Source: Pseudoalteromonas aurantia (GTDB lineage: Bacteria; Pseudomonadota; Gammaproteobacteria; Enterobacterales; Alteromonadaceae). From it: a stretch of 64,000 nt of DNA. Where the stretch lies: assembly GCF_005886875.1 (NCBI RefSeq), contig NZ_PNBY01000058.1, positions 1 to 64,000 on the forward strand, written 5' to 3'. The position numbers were made by a program, and so were the translations under genes. This document shows positions 46,063-53,648 of the stretch, piece after piece. Position 1 is the stretch's first letter, and every line of letters starts with the position of its first letter. The notes under the pieces are model-generated. The model ran no database searches. It was not told the origin of the DNA and worked only from the letters and a program-made list of their open reading frames with translations.

Positions 46063-46563
46063 CTAATCTGTCGAGTCTTTAATGGCAATATAACTCGATA
46101 ACTTCGAGATTAGTCCTTTTAACTGCTTTTGTTCATCATCTTGTAAGCATGACAATAGATCACTTTCCCAATTAAGTGCCATCGGCGTGATGTCTTGATA
46201 TAAGGCACATCCAGTATCCGTGACCGTCACTACCATGGCGCGTTTATCGTTCTCATGTTGTGTTAACTGGATCAGCATTTTTTCTTCTAGTTGTTTTATC
46301 GCTCTTGATACCGTCGACTTATCCATATTCGCTAACTCACAAATTTGCTTTGCGGTGCTGCCCAGCCCTTGTGTATTTACAACATGTGCCAGTACCCGCC
46401 ACTGGGCTTGTGTGAGCCCTCCATGAGCAATATACACGTGAGAAAAGTCCTCGCTTACTTTGCTTGATAGGGCTACAAGCTGATAAGGCAGAAATTCATT
46501 AATATTTAATAATGTCTTATTGTTCACGTATGCCACCTTTTTCCTATTTACGTACAAAATCAT
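46063..46563 (-). CDS. MarR-family transcriptional regulator, likely of homogentisate catabolism
   Basis: A protein of up to 166 residues with a winged-helix DNA-binding domain (TQAQWRVLAHVVNTQGLGST, AKQICELANMDKSTVSRAIKQLEEKMLI, then the wing NDKRAMVVTVTDTG). It is divergent from hmgA with an 18-bp perfect palindrome between them, the usual arrangement for a MarR repressor of the homogentisate genes (HmgR-like). The start is uncertain: ATG 46563 gives the longest frame, but GTG 46527 has AAGGTGG before it and would give 154 residues. Release by homogentisate is a family-based guess. Confidence 0.8.
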   Translation of the reverse strand: MILYVNRKKVAYVNNKTLLNINEFLPYQLVALSSKVSEDFSHVYIAHGGLTQAQWRVLAHVVNTQGLGSTAKQICELANMDKSTVSRAIKQLEEKMLIQLTQHENDKRAMVVTVTDTGCALYQDITPMALNWESDLLSCLQDDEQKQLKGLISKLSSYIAIKDSTD

Positions 46564-46595
46564 TTACAAGGTTAGTTTTGTGAGGTACTTGATAT

Positions 46596-46613
46596 TACTC
46601 TCACGTGAGAGTA
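46596..46613. promoter_or_regulatory. 18-bp perfect palindrome, probable MarR operator
   Basis: TACTCTCACGTGAGAGTA is a perfect inverted repeat midway between the divergent MarR gene and hmgA, 31 bp before the hmgA start. Length and place fit a dimeric MarR repressor controlling both promoters. Confidence 0.7.
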
Positions 46614-46644
46614 TCTTACAGGAAAACCTACAGGAGTCGAACGA

Positions 46645-47940
46645 ATGAGTCACGAATATCAATATTTAACTGGTTTCGGAAACCAGTTTGAATCAGAAGC
46701 CCTGCCGGGCGCATTGCCTATTGGTCAGTTTTCACCACAGAAAATAAAATACGACCTTTACGCTGAACAATATAATACCACTGCGTTCACAGCCCCCCGT
46801 GCTGAGAACCGTCGCAACTGGTTTTATCGTATTCGCCCTTCGGTTGTACAAGGTGACTATCAAGCCATAGATAATGGCTTGCTGCGTTCAGCCCCAATCA
46901 CCGAGGTACCGACTCCTCCGACGATGTTACGTTGGAACCCAATCGATATTCCAAAAGAACAAACAGACTTTGTTGATGGCTTAGTAACAATGGCAGCGAA
47001 TGGCAGTGCCAACAGTCAAACAGGCATTGGTATTCATGTATATGTGATCAACAAAACCATGACTGACCGTTACTTCTACAATGCAGACGGCGAAATGCTG
47101 TTCGTACCGCAACAAGGTGAATTACTGCTGCACACTGAGTGCGGCAAGTTAACCATTAAGCCCGGTGAAATTGCGGTTATTCCACGCGGCATTAAATTTA
47201 GCGTTGAGTTGTTAAATGATGAGGCACGTGGCTTTATTTGTGAAAACTATGGCCACCCTATGGTGTTACCTGAGCGTGGTCCTGTAGGCGCAAATGGTTA
47301 CACCAACGAGCGAGACTTTCAGTATCCCGTTGCTGCTTTTGAAGATAAAGAAGGTGACTTTGAATTAGTCGCTAAATTTAATGGTAACTTATTTCGCTGT
47401 GATATTAGTCATTCGCCATTTGATGTGGTTGCTTGGACAGGAAATAGCGCACCCTATAAATATGATTTATCACGTTTCAACGTTATAAACACCGTGAGCT
47501 ACGACCATCCAGATCCGTCAATCTTTACTGTACTGACCTCACCATCGGGTACTGAAGGCGTTGCTAACGTCGATTTTGTCATATTTCCTCCCCGTTGGAT
47601 GGTTGCAGAAAACACTTTCCGCCCACCCTATTATCACCGAAATATTATGAGTGAATTTATGGGGCTAATTGAGGGGGTTTATGACGCAAAAGAGCATGGT
47701 TTCGTACCTGGGGGGATGAGCTTACATAATTGCATGTCACCTCATGGCCCTGAGGCTGATGTATTCGAAAAAGCCTCAAATGCTGATCTTGCACCACAGC
47801 GCTACGACAATACCCTTGCGTTTATGTTCGAATCGAAATATGTGATCTCACCGACCAAGTATGCACTTGAAGGTAAAGAACGTCAGCCTAATTATGCGCA
47901 ATGTTGGAAGAACATTAAAAAGTACTACAAGGGCGAGTAA
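46645..47940 (+). CDS. hmgA: Homogentisate 1,2-dioxygenase
   Basis: A 431-residue iron-dependent ring-cleaving dioxygenase that converts homogentisate to maleylacetoacetate in tyrosine and phenylalanine degradation. The start [18 protein letters not shown] is the family hallmark. Iron ligands sit in [19 protein letters not shown] (H and E) and [14 protein letters not shown] (H). Length is standard. ACAGGAG precedes the ATG. It is the first gene of a short operon with maiA; the fumarylacetoacetase gene often found next to it is missing here. Confidence 0.97.
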   Translation: MSHEYQYLTGFGNQFESEALPGALPIGQFSPQKIKYDLYAEQYNTTAFTAPRAENRRNWFYRIRPSVVQGDYQAIDNGLLRSAPITEVPTPPTMLRWNPIDIPKEQTDFVDGLVTMAANGSANSQTGIGIHVYVINKTMTDRYFYNADGEMLFVPQQGELLLHTECGKLTIKPGEIAVIPRGIKFSVELLNDEARGFICENYGHPMVLPERGPVGANGYTNERDFQYPVAAFEDKEGDFELVAKFNGNLFRCDISHSPFDVVAWTGNSAPYKYDLSRFNVINTVSYDHPDPSIFTVLTSPSGTEGVANVDFVIFPPRWMVAENTFRPPYYHRNIMSEFMGLIEGVYDAKEHGFVPGGMSLHNCMSPHGPEADVFEKASNADLAPQRYDNTLAFMFESKYVISPTKYALEGKERQPNYAQCWKNIKKYYKGE

Positions 47941-47965
47941 GCTACTACTACACTAATACTAAAAC

Positions 47966-47986
47966 AGGCACGATTTGTCGTGCCTT
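47966..47986 (+). terminator. Hairpin between hmgA and maiA
   Basis: AGGCACGA pairs with TCGTGCCT around loop TTTG, with only TT after it. It may be a weak attenuator in the operon more than a full terminator. Confidence 0.4.
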
Positions 47987-48005
47987 GTCGTGACTAAGGA
48001 CACCA

Positions 48006-48632
48006 ATGAAACTCTATACATATTTTCGCTCTTCTGCAGCATACCGCGTAAGAATTGCACTCAACCTAAAAAATATCCCGCATGAACTCGCGGCGGTCAA
48101 TCTATTAAAATCTGAGCAGCAAGCAACCCCTTACATAAATAAAAATCCACAAGGCTTGTTACCAGCGTTAGAAACAACCCAAGGTGTATTGACACAGTCT
48201 CTCGCAATATTAGAGTGGCTTGAAGAAACCCACCTCGATACCCCGCTACTACCAAGTAATAGTTGGGAAAAAGCACAAGTCCGTAGCTTCTGTTATGCCA
48301 TTGCCAGTGATATACACCCAATTGATAATTTACGTGTGTTGAAATATTTAAGTGGTGAACTAACGGCAACAGATGAACAAAAAAGCACTTGGTATCGCCA
48401 TTGGATAATAGAAGGCTTTAGCAGCTTAGAAGCAATACTTGGCGAGCATGATTACTGTTTTGGTGATAAGCCGAGCCTTGCCGATATCTGCCTCGTACCT
48501 CAAGTCTTTAATGCGCTTCGCTTTAAAGTAGATATGAGCCTATATCCAAAAATATCCGCTATTTATGCACGTTGTAATAGCTTACAAGCATTTATAGATG
48601 CAGCGCCAGAGAATCAACCTGACGCGCAATAG
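48006..48632 (+). CDS. maiA: Maleylacetoacetate isomerase (zeta-class GST)
   Basis: A 208-residue glutathione-S-transferase-fold enzyme. The N-terminal thioredoxin-like domain has YFRSSAAYRVRIALNLK, the zeta-class SSxxxRVRIAL motif, and PQGLLPALE and LTQSLAILEWLEE for glutathione contact. The C-terminal helical domain has FGDKPSLADICLVPQVFNA. It isomerises maleylacetoacetate to fumarylacetoacetate, the step after HmgA. It lies 65 bp downstream of hmgA. Confidence 0.94.
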   Translation: MKLYTYFRSSAAYRVRIALNLKNIPHELAAVNLLKSEQQATPYINKNPQGLLPALETTQGVLTQSLAILEWLEETHLDTPLLPSNSWEKAQVRSFCYAIASDIHPIDNLRVLKYLSGELTATDEQKSTWYRHWIIEGFSSLEAILGEHDYCFGDKPSLADICLVPQVFNALRFKVDMSLYPKISAIYARCNSLQAFIDAAPENQPDAQ

Positions 48633-48648
48633 TGACCTAAATTAGGCA

Positions 48649-48879
48649 TTATTGCAATGCACAGTGCACCTGATCAAGGTGCACAACTAAATCAAGCCCT
48701 AAATCAGTTAAGTACCCCCCATCTGGGCTATCAATCACCCCTTTATTGTACAATCGCTCAGCCGCATCTTTTAAACTTGGCTCTGCCGATTTATGTAATT
48801 TGATGCCTTGATGCATACTATTTCTTGGAAACTTTGCTAATAAAGTCAGCTCTGCCATCATGTTTTGATCAAAAGCCAT
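48649..48879 (-). CDS. TIGR02647-family small conserved protein
   Basis: A 76-residue protein (MAFDQNMMAELTLLAKFPRN...) with the family pattern: an N-terminal helix, a GIKLHKSAEPSLKDAAERLYNKG block and DGGYLTDLGLDLVVHL at the end, typical of a small helical/wing fold. Function is unknown. GAGGG before the ATG gives the ribosome binding site. It converges on maiA with a 16-bp gap. Confidence 0.75.
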   Translation of the reverse strand: MAFDQNMMAELTLLAKFPRNSMHQGIKLHKSAEPSLKDAAERLYNKGVIDSPDGGYLTDLGLDLVVHLDQVHCALQ

Positions 48880-49003
48880 TGTGATTCCCTCTTATTTTGT
48901 TTTTAATCTTATATGAAAGGTGATTAATCGTTTGTATATTACTCACACAATTAAGATTTTATCTACAATCATAGTAAGATTAGACAAATCTCGGAGTTAT
49001 GCC

Positions 49004-49291
49004 ATGAGAAATTTAACTTTAACCGCCTTTACTGTCATGCTAACTGCACCAGAGCTCCTTGCACTTGATACCAATCATGAAAAGTCTGTGTTTATAGACC
49101 AACCAATGAATGTATGTTGGTACCAAGGTCAACAATACAGTGAGGGGTCTATCATAAAACAGTTCGATATGTTATTTGCATGTGCTAAAAAACACCCTAG
49201 AAAAAATAGTCATTCATTGGTATGGGTAAAAGCCAATGCGTCAGGTGTACCAATAAAACTGGACCCTGAACGCACAATACGCGTAAAATAA
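49004..49291 (+). CDS. DUF1496-like small secreted protein
   Basis: A 95-residue protein. The start ATG 49004 (MRNLTLTAFTVMLTAPELLA) is chosen because it begins a clear signal peptide and follows a CGGAG sequence; the frame upstream is not protein-like. The mature part VCWYQGQQYSEGSIIKQF...CAKKHPRKNSHSLVWVKA fits the DUF1496 pattern with its two cysteines, probably disulfide-bonded. Role unknown; 25 bp upstream of the VF530-like gene. Confidence 0.65.
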   Translation: MRNLTLTAFTVMLTAPELLALDTNHEKSVFIDQPMNVCWYQGQQYSEGSIIKQFDMLFACAKKHPRKNSHSLVWVKANASGVPIKLDPERTIRVK

Positions 49292-49316
49292 ATGATTTAG
49301 AATGTTAGGGTAAATC

Positions 49317-49562
49317 ATGAGTCAAGAGCAGCCAAAAAATCCACTTCACGGTATTAAATTAGAGGATATTTTAATCAAGCTAGAGGATCATTTAGGCTGG
49401 AAGGCAATGGGAGAAGATGTTGATATTCGATGTTTTACACATGATCCAAGTATAAAATCGAGCCTAAAGTTTTTAAGAAAAACCCCTTGGGCGCGTGAAA
49501 AAGTAGAGCAGTTATATCTAGATACATTCCACAGTTTTGTGTGGCCTTCAATCAAAAAGTAA
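49317..49562 (+). CDS. VF530-family (DUF2132) putative DNA-binding protein
   Basis: An 81-residue protein whose body ([49 protein letters not shown]) is the VF530 domain nearly end to end. The family fold is a small helical domain reported to bind DNA; its cellular role is not settled. Its end overlaps the binding-protein gene on the opposite strand by 15 bp. Confidence 0.8.
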   Translation: MSQEQPKNPLHGIKLEDILIKLEDHLGWKAMGEDVDIRCFTHDPSIKSSLKFLRKTPWAREKVEQLYLDTFHSFVWPSIKK

Positions 49563-50261
49563 CGACTCGTTCAGCAATGCTTTATACGCATTGCTGATCT
49601 TATCTATGGTATCTTTTTCTACCTGCTTATTACATGCAAAGTATAATTGAGCACCCTGATTTTTTAGCGTAAACACTTTTTTAAGTTGTTTGGTAAAAGG
49701 GTCTTTTAATGCTCGAAAATCAAACTGAGCATCGTTTAGTATCACTAAGTCTAGCAGACCTTTGCGAGTTTCTAACAATTCAAATACTCTATCAAAGCTT
49801 GAAAGCATCACTAGGTGTTCATCCTCAGAAAACCCTCTAGCTCGCAAATACTGATGGCTGTAGTTATTTCTTATCACCCCTGTTTTATAGTTTTTCGCAT
49901 CATTAAGTGAGCTTACATCAATGTGCTCCGATTTTAGTCCGTAAAACGAAGTGGTAAAGTGGGCTATCGGAAACACCCAGGTAAACAAAGACTCTCGGGT
50001 TTTAGAACGCCCCGTTGAAAAAATACAGGTATTCGGGTCTCGCAAAGCAGCAATATAGGAAACCGACCACTGATTGACGCCCAATGTATAATTGATATTA
50101 GCGCGTTGCAACACGGCTTTGACTTTATCAACAGCAGAGCCCACCAGTTCACCTTGTTCATAATACTGAAAAAGCGGGAAGTCTTCCGTCACAATATTGA
50201 GCTTGCTGGCAAAAGCGCTACTAGAAAATACACTCAGTAGCAGTAAAAATCCTATATACAT
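49548..50261 (-). CDS. Periplasmic solute-binding-domain protein (SBP type 3-like)
   Basis: A 237-residue protein with a signal peptide ([18 protein letters not shown]) and the amino-acid-binding-like fold: [31 protein letters not shown], then [12 protein letters not shown] and LFTWVFPI, and [16 protein letters not shown]. No transporter genes adjoin. Such orphan proteins are abundant in marine Alteromonadales, often without known ligand. It is co-directional with the arginase-family gene upstream (153-bp gap). Confidence 0.72.
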   Translation of the reverse strand: MYIGFLLLLSVFSSSAFASKLNIVTEDFPLFQYYEQGELVGSAVDKVKAVLQRANINYTLGVNQWSVSYIAALRDPNTCIFSTGRSKTRESLFTWVFPIAHFTTSFYGLKSEHIDVSSLNDAKNYKTGVIRNNYSHQYLRARGFSEDEHLVMLSSFDRVFELLETRKGLLDLVILNDAQFDFRALKDPFTKQLKKVFTLKNQGAQLYFACNKQVEKDTIDKISNAYKALLNESLLFD

Positions 50262-50414
50262 TCATGAGGCTTCGTTGTTTGTCCCTTAAGAAATATAGCG
50301 TAAAAATAAGCAATTACAATCAATATAGCGTAAGTAGAAAACTGAATAAGGGGAAATTAAGGAAGAAAAATGGCAGAAAGCGAAGCATACACTCCGCTTT
50401 TATCTCATTTGGTA

Positions 50415-51527
50415 TTAACTATTATTCATCGCGTCTATTAAGAAAGCAGAAATCTTAGCACCTTCTCTTAGTGTTGTCTCAGAGCTAGACTGCCCAACCA
50501 ATGAACTATCTGTAAATGGGGCTATTTCCATCATATCAGCACCCGTAATTGGAAATTCAGCACGTAACGCTGTCAATATTTCTAATGCTTCATCGGGAGT
50601 CATACCATTCCCTTCAGGCGTACCAGTTGCCGATGCAAACTCTTCATCTAACGCGTCAATATCAAAACTCACATAGAGTTCGTCTACGTTATCGGCTTTC
50701 AATTGCGCTATTACCTGCTCAACAATCGCAGATGTACCTTGCTCACGAATTTCGTGTGCCCAGTGCTGTTTTACACCAAACGTTGATTCCCAGTGCGACT
50801 TATCTTTGCCGCTAGAACGAATACCAAACTGAATTAAATGATGCGGTGCTGGTAGGTACTCCAAAACATGCGTACACCAAGAACCAAAGCATAGATCAAT
50901 TCCCAAACGCTCTACGAGTAAGTCTGTATGCGCATCGAAATGAATAATAGCCGTGCGCTTACCCAGATCACGCTTTGCTTTCAAATACGATTTAGTCAAT
51001 GGGTAGCTGATTGAGTGGTCACCGCCAATACCAAATATCCCTTTATCTGGGTACTGCTGATAAAACCCGTCACAGACGTCTTCAGTGATAGATAGTGGAG
51101 AAACATAGTAGTCACTAGTCGGGTTTTGATACAACGCTTTCTGACAGTTACTTATTGTTGCCTCATTTAAGTATTTATCATGCAGCAAGTGAGGAATCAC
51201 CCGCACATCACCTAAGTCAAAGGCGCTCACATGAGGCTGCTGTTCAATTAGAGTTGAACGTAAAAATAACGGTCCCCAGTTTGCACCACGTAAAATCCCG
51301 CCACCACAGTCTGACGCAATCCCTAAAATTGCAGCCTTATGCTCTGAGGACGAAATATTTGTTAAAGACGCTTTCCAAATTGCGTCAACACCTTCAGTTT
51401 GTCCGTAGAGTTTAGTTCTTAAAGCATCTTTACGTTCTTTGGCTGTATTAACGGTAAATACGCCATCTCCTGGTGGGCACAAACAATGCTCTAGTTTCTC
51501 TTGAAGTTGTTGTTTTGTGATCGTCAT
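50415..51527 (-). CDS. Arginase/agmatinase/formiminoglutamase-family hydrolase
   Basis: A 370-residue ureohydrolase. ATG 51527 is chosen since GGAGG stands right before it; a longer frame from 51581 has no such site. All metal-binding blocks are present: GIGGDHSISYPL, IHFDAHTDLLVE and YVSFDIDALDEEFASATGTP. The block after the last one reads EGNGMTPDEAL where arginases have a GGLT motif, and the N-terminal 110 residues are longer than in agmatinases. The substrate cannot be set from sequence; no arginine, polyamine or histidine genes are adjacent. Confidence 0.82.
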   Translation of the reverse strand: MTITKQQLQEKLEHCLCPPGDGVFTVNTAKERKDALRTKLYGQTEGVDAIWKASLTNISSSEHKAAILGIASDCGGGILRGANWGPLFLRSTLIEQQPHVSAFDLGDVRVIPHLLHDKYLNEATISNCQKALYQNPTSDYYVSPLSITEDVCDGFYQQYPDKGIFGIGGDHSISYPLTKSYLKAKRDLGKRTAIIHFDAHTDLLVERLGIDLCFGSWCTHVLEYLPAPHHLIQFGIRSSGKDKSHWESTFGVKQHWAHEIREQGTSAIVEQVIAQLKADNVDELYVSFDIDALDEEFASATGTPEGNGMTPDEALEILTALRAEFPITGADMMEIAPFTDSSLVGQSSSETTLREGAKISAFLIDAMNNS

Positions 51528-51823
51528 ATCGTCCTCCGGGTAAATTATCTTTGCATATTCATGCGAAAAATGATGAGTCACGTTTTTTGCATGAAGTCCT
51601 GTTTACGTCGCTTTCCATGAGTAGGCATAAATTATCAAAAACCATTATAAAATTTAAAAATCAATAGTTTAGTGGTAAGAGAATTTGCATTATTTAGATG
51701 CGAACGCAAGCAGAAGTGCTTTAATCGAGAGGTATATCATGCCAAGAAAGAAAGTCAACCATAGCGAAAATTTAAACAATAGACGCTATGGTTTTATATG
51801 CATTGAGGCTGCATAGTTAGGTA
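51528..51823. other. Intergenic stretch with a possible 25-residue ORF and hairpin
   Basis: A tiny frame (51739-51816, MPRKKVNHSENLNNRRYGFI...) follows GAGG at good spacing and overlaps a hairpin, CCATAGCG (51759-51766) / CGCTATGG (51784-51791) followed by TTTTAT. It may be a short peptide gene, a small RNA terminator or chance. Nothing else is evident. Confidence 0.35.
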
Positions 51824-52603
51824 TTACTCATAGCCTCGAGCTTTTTTAGTTTTAATAATCGCAATGTACCCGTGCCAGCTGGCATAACTTAATAGAGGCA
51901 TGATCACAATAAACCCTGCTGCACCTGTTGCAAAACCGATTATAACCAAACCGACAATCAGTACCCCCCAAACAAACATAGCATGCGCATTTGTTTTCAC
52001 TGCGTGAATGGACGATACAACAGCAGTCATAATGTCAACACGCCGTTCCATCATAATTTGTGGTGTAAACGCTGATATCGCAAAAACGACCGCCATTAAT
52101 ACACCACCAACAATACTTCCCAGCGTTAAAAAGGCAGAAAGCTGTTCAAAAGTTGGATCTGGAACATTAGGGTATAGAGCATGGATCAATGCGGCCAAAC
52201 GCATCCAAACAATCATGATAACCATAAGCAAAATCGCAAAGCCCCACTCTCCTGCAGGATTTCTAAACATCGACTTTAAACTATGGGTAAGTGTCGGCTT
52301 GTGGCCTTTTTCGAGCTCCCAGGCAACATCATACAAACCAGACGCAAAAGCAGGTCCTATTAGAGCGAATGCCACTGCGGCGGGTAAAATAACCAAATGC
52401 GTACCAGAATAAAAAACGAGGTACATTATTGAAGCTGGAATTATTGTAAAAACTAGGCCATATATCAGACTGAGCATAGGTGCACTGGCAATGTCTTTAA
52501 ACGCAAGCGCTAGCCAGTGAAAAGGAGCGAGAGTCCCTACTTTGTTACTTTCGAGACATCGAGCAAATTCAGTGTGTTTATCTAGTGACGGTGATGCAGG
52601 CAT
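51824..52603 (-). CDS. DUF2189-family integral membrane protein
   Basis: A 259-residue protein with about six membrane helices. The N-terminal part WLALAFKDIASAPMLSLIYGLVF and GLYDVAWELEKGHKPTLTHSL match the DUF2189 pattern seen across proteobacteria. Function unknown. GAGGAAGAGTT before the ATG gives a strong ribosome binding site. Divergent from udp. Confidence 0.8.
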   Translation of the reverse strand: MPASPSLDKHTEFARCLESNKVGTLAPFHWLALAFKDIASAPMLSLIYGLVFTIIPASIMYLVFYSGTHLVILPAAVAFALIGPAFASGLYDVAWELEKGHKPTLTHSLKSMFRNPAGEWGFAILLMVIMIVWMRLAALIHALYPNVPDPTFEQLSAFLTLGSIVGGVLMAVVFAISAFTPQIMMERRVDIMTAVVSSIHAVKTNAHAMFVWGVLIVGLVIIGFATGAAGFIVIMPLLSYASWHGYIAIIKTKKARGYE

Positions 52604-52758
52604 AACTCTTCCTCATTATTGCATTACTTAAGGTTTAGAAGAACAACTTTAAAGTTGCAAGCTAATAACCTATTCTGAGTTAAATATTCGGACATCTGTC
52701 CTGTACTTTTTACTCATAAGTATTAAGTATTACGCTTTATATAAAAATAAGGTTTACT

Positions 52759-53511
52759 ATGGACAAGGTATTTCATTTAGGACTCGATAAAACTGCGCTT
52801 GACGGTGCAACTTTAGCAATAGTCCCGGGCGATCCAGAGCGCGCTAAACGCATCGCAGAAAAAATGGAGTCATCTAAATGTCTTGCGCAGACACGTGAAT
52901 TTCATGTTTATTCAGCAAAGCTAAAAGATAAAACAGTCATTGTTTGCTCCACTGGAATTGGCGGGCCATCCACCTCCATCGCCGTCGAAGAACTCGCTCA
53001 GCTAGGAATAACAACATTTTTACGCATTGGAACCACAGGCGCTATCCAGCCCCATATAAATGAAGGTGACTTATTAGTAAGCACAGCATCAGTGCGACTT
53101 GACGGCGCTAGTCAGCATTTTGCGCCGTTAAGTTACCCTGCGGTCTCTGACTTTCACTGCACACAAGCAATGGTTAACGCCTGTGAATCTTTAAGTGTGA
53201 CGCACCATGTAGGTATTACGGCTTCGAGTGATACCTTCTACCCTGGCCAAGAAAGATATGACACTTATTCTGGTTATGTTTCAAAAGATTTCCAAGGTAC
53301 TTGTGAGCAATGGCAAAAATTGAATGTCATGAACTATGAAATGGAATCTGCAACCCTCTTTACCATGTGTGCTGCATTAGGGCTTAAAGCAGCCTGCGTT
53401 GCCGGTGTATTGGTCAACCGTACGCGCCAAGAGATCCCGAACGTAGATCACGGTGAAATTGAGAAAAAAGCAGTCTCTGTTGTGATAAAAGCGGCAGAAA
53501 GCCTGCTATAA
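52759..53511 (+). CDS. udp: Uridine phosphorylase
   Basis: A 250-residue NP-I family phosphorylase that splits uridine into uracil and ribose-1-phosphate. It shows [14 protein letters not shown] (phosphate binding), [17 protein letters not shown] and [11 protein letters not shown], and [17 protein letters not shown], the ribose- and base-binding block, with lengths as in E. coli Udp. AAGGT precedes the ATG. Its natural terminator downstream is interrupted by the mobile element. Confidence 0.96.
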   Translation: MDKVFHLGLDKTALDGATLAIVPGDPERAKRIAEKMESSKCLAQTREFHVYSAKLKDKTVIVCSTGIGGPSTSIAVEELAQLGITTFLRIGTTGAIQPHINEGDLLVSTASVRLDGASQHFAPLSYPAVSDFHCTQAMVNACESLSVTHHVGITASSDTFYPGQERYDTYSGYVSKDFQGTCEQWQKLNVMNYEMESATLFTMCAALGLKAACVAGVLVNRTRQEIPNVDHGEIEKKAVSVVIKAAESLL

Positions 53512-53539
53512 AAAGCCAAACTTGATGTCAGGGTAATTT

Positions 53540-53555
53540 AAAAAAGGGCCATGCG
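53540..53555 (+). other. Left half of the interrupted udp/cdd terminator with target duplication
   Basis: AAAAAAGGGCC (53540-53550) is the left stem arm and ATGCG (53551-53555) the loop, which also forms the left target duplication of the element. The matching right arm GGCCCTTTTTT is at 56278-56288. Confidence 0.85.
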
Positions 53556-53582
53556 GGCAAGCTGATACGGATACGTGTCCCT
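53556..53582 (+). repeat. Left terminal inverted repeat
   Basis: It begins GGCAAGCTGATACGG and ends TACGTGTCCCT. It matches the reverse complement of 56246-56272 except at one base. Confidence 0.92.
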
Positions 53583-53604
53583 AAAAGCTAGCTTTAAGCA
53601 AAAG

Positions 53605-53648
53605 AAGTGCTATATTACTGTATATTCAGTCAGTGTAGCACTTTTTTT
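53605..53648 (+). terminator. Terminator-like hairpin at the left end of the element
   Basis: AAGTGCTA (53605-53612) pairs with TAGCACTT (53636-53643), giving a run of seven T that ends at the base before the transposase ATG. It can end transcripts entering from udp, and it occupies the place where a ribosome binding site would be. Confidence 0.72.

Noticed and set aside
50264..50458. 64-codon basic frame upstream of and overlapping the arginase-family gene end
   Set aside because: Composition is explained by an A-rich intergenic region; overlaps a real gene on the other strand.
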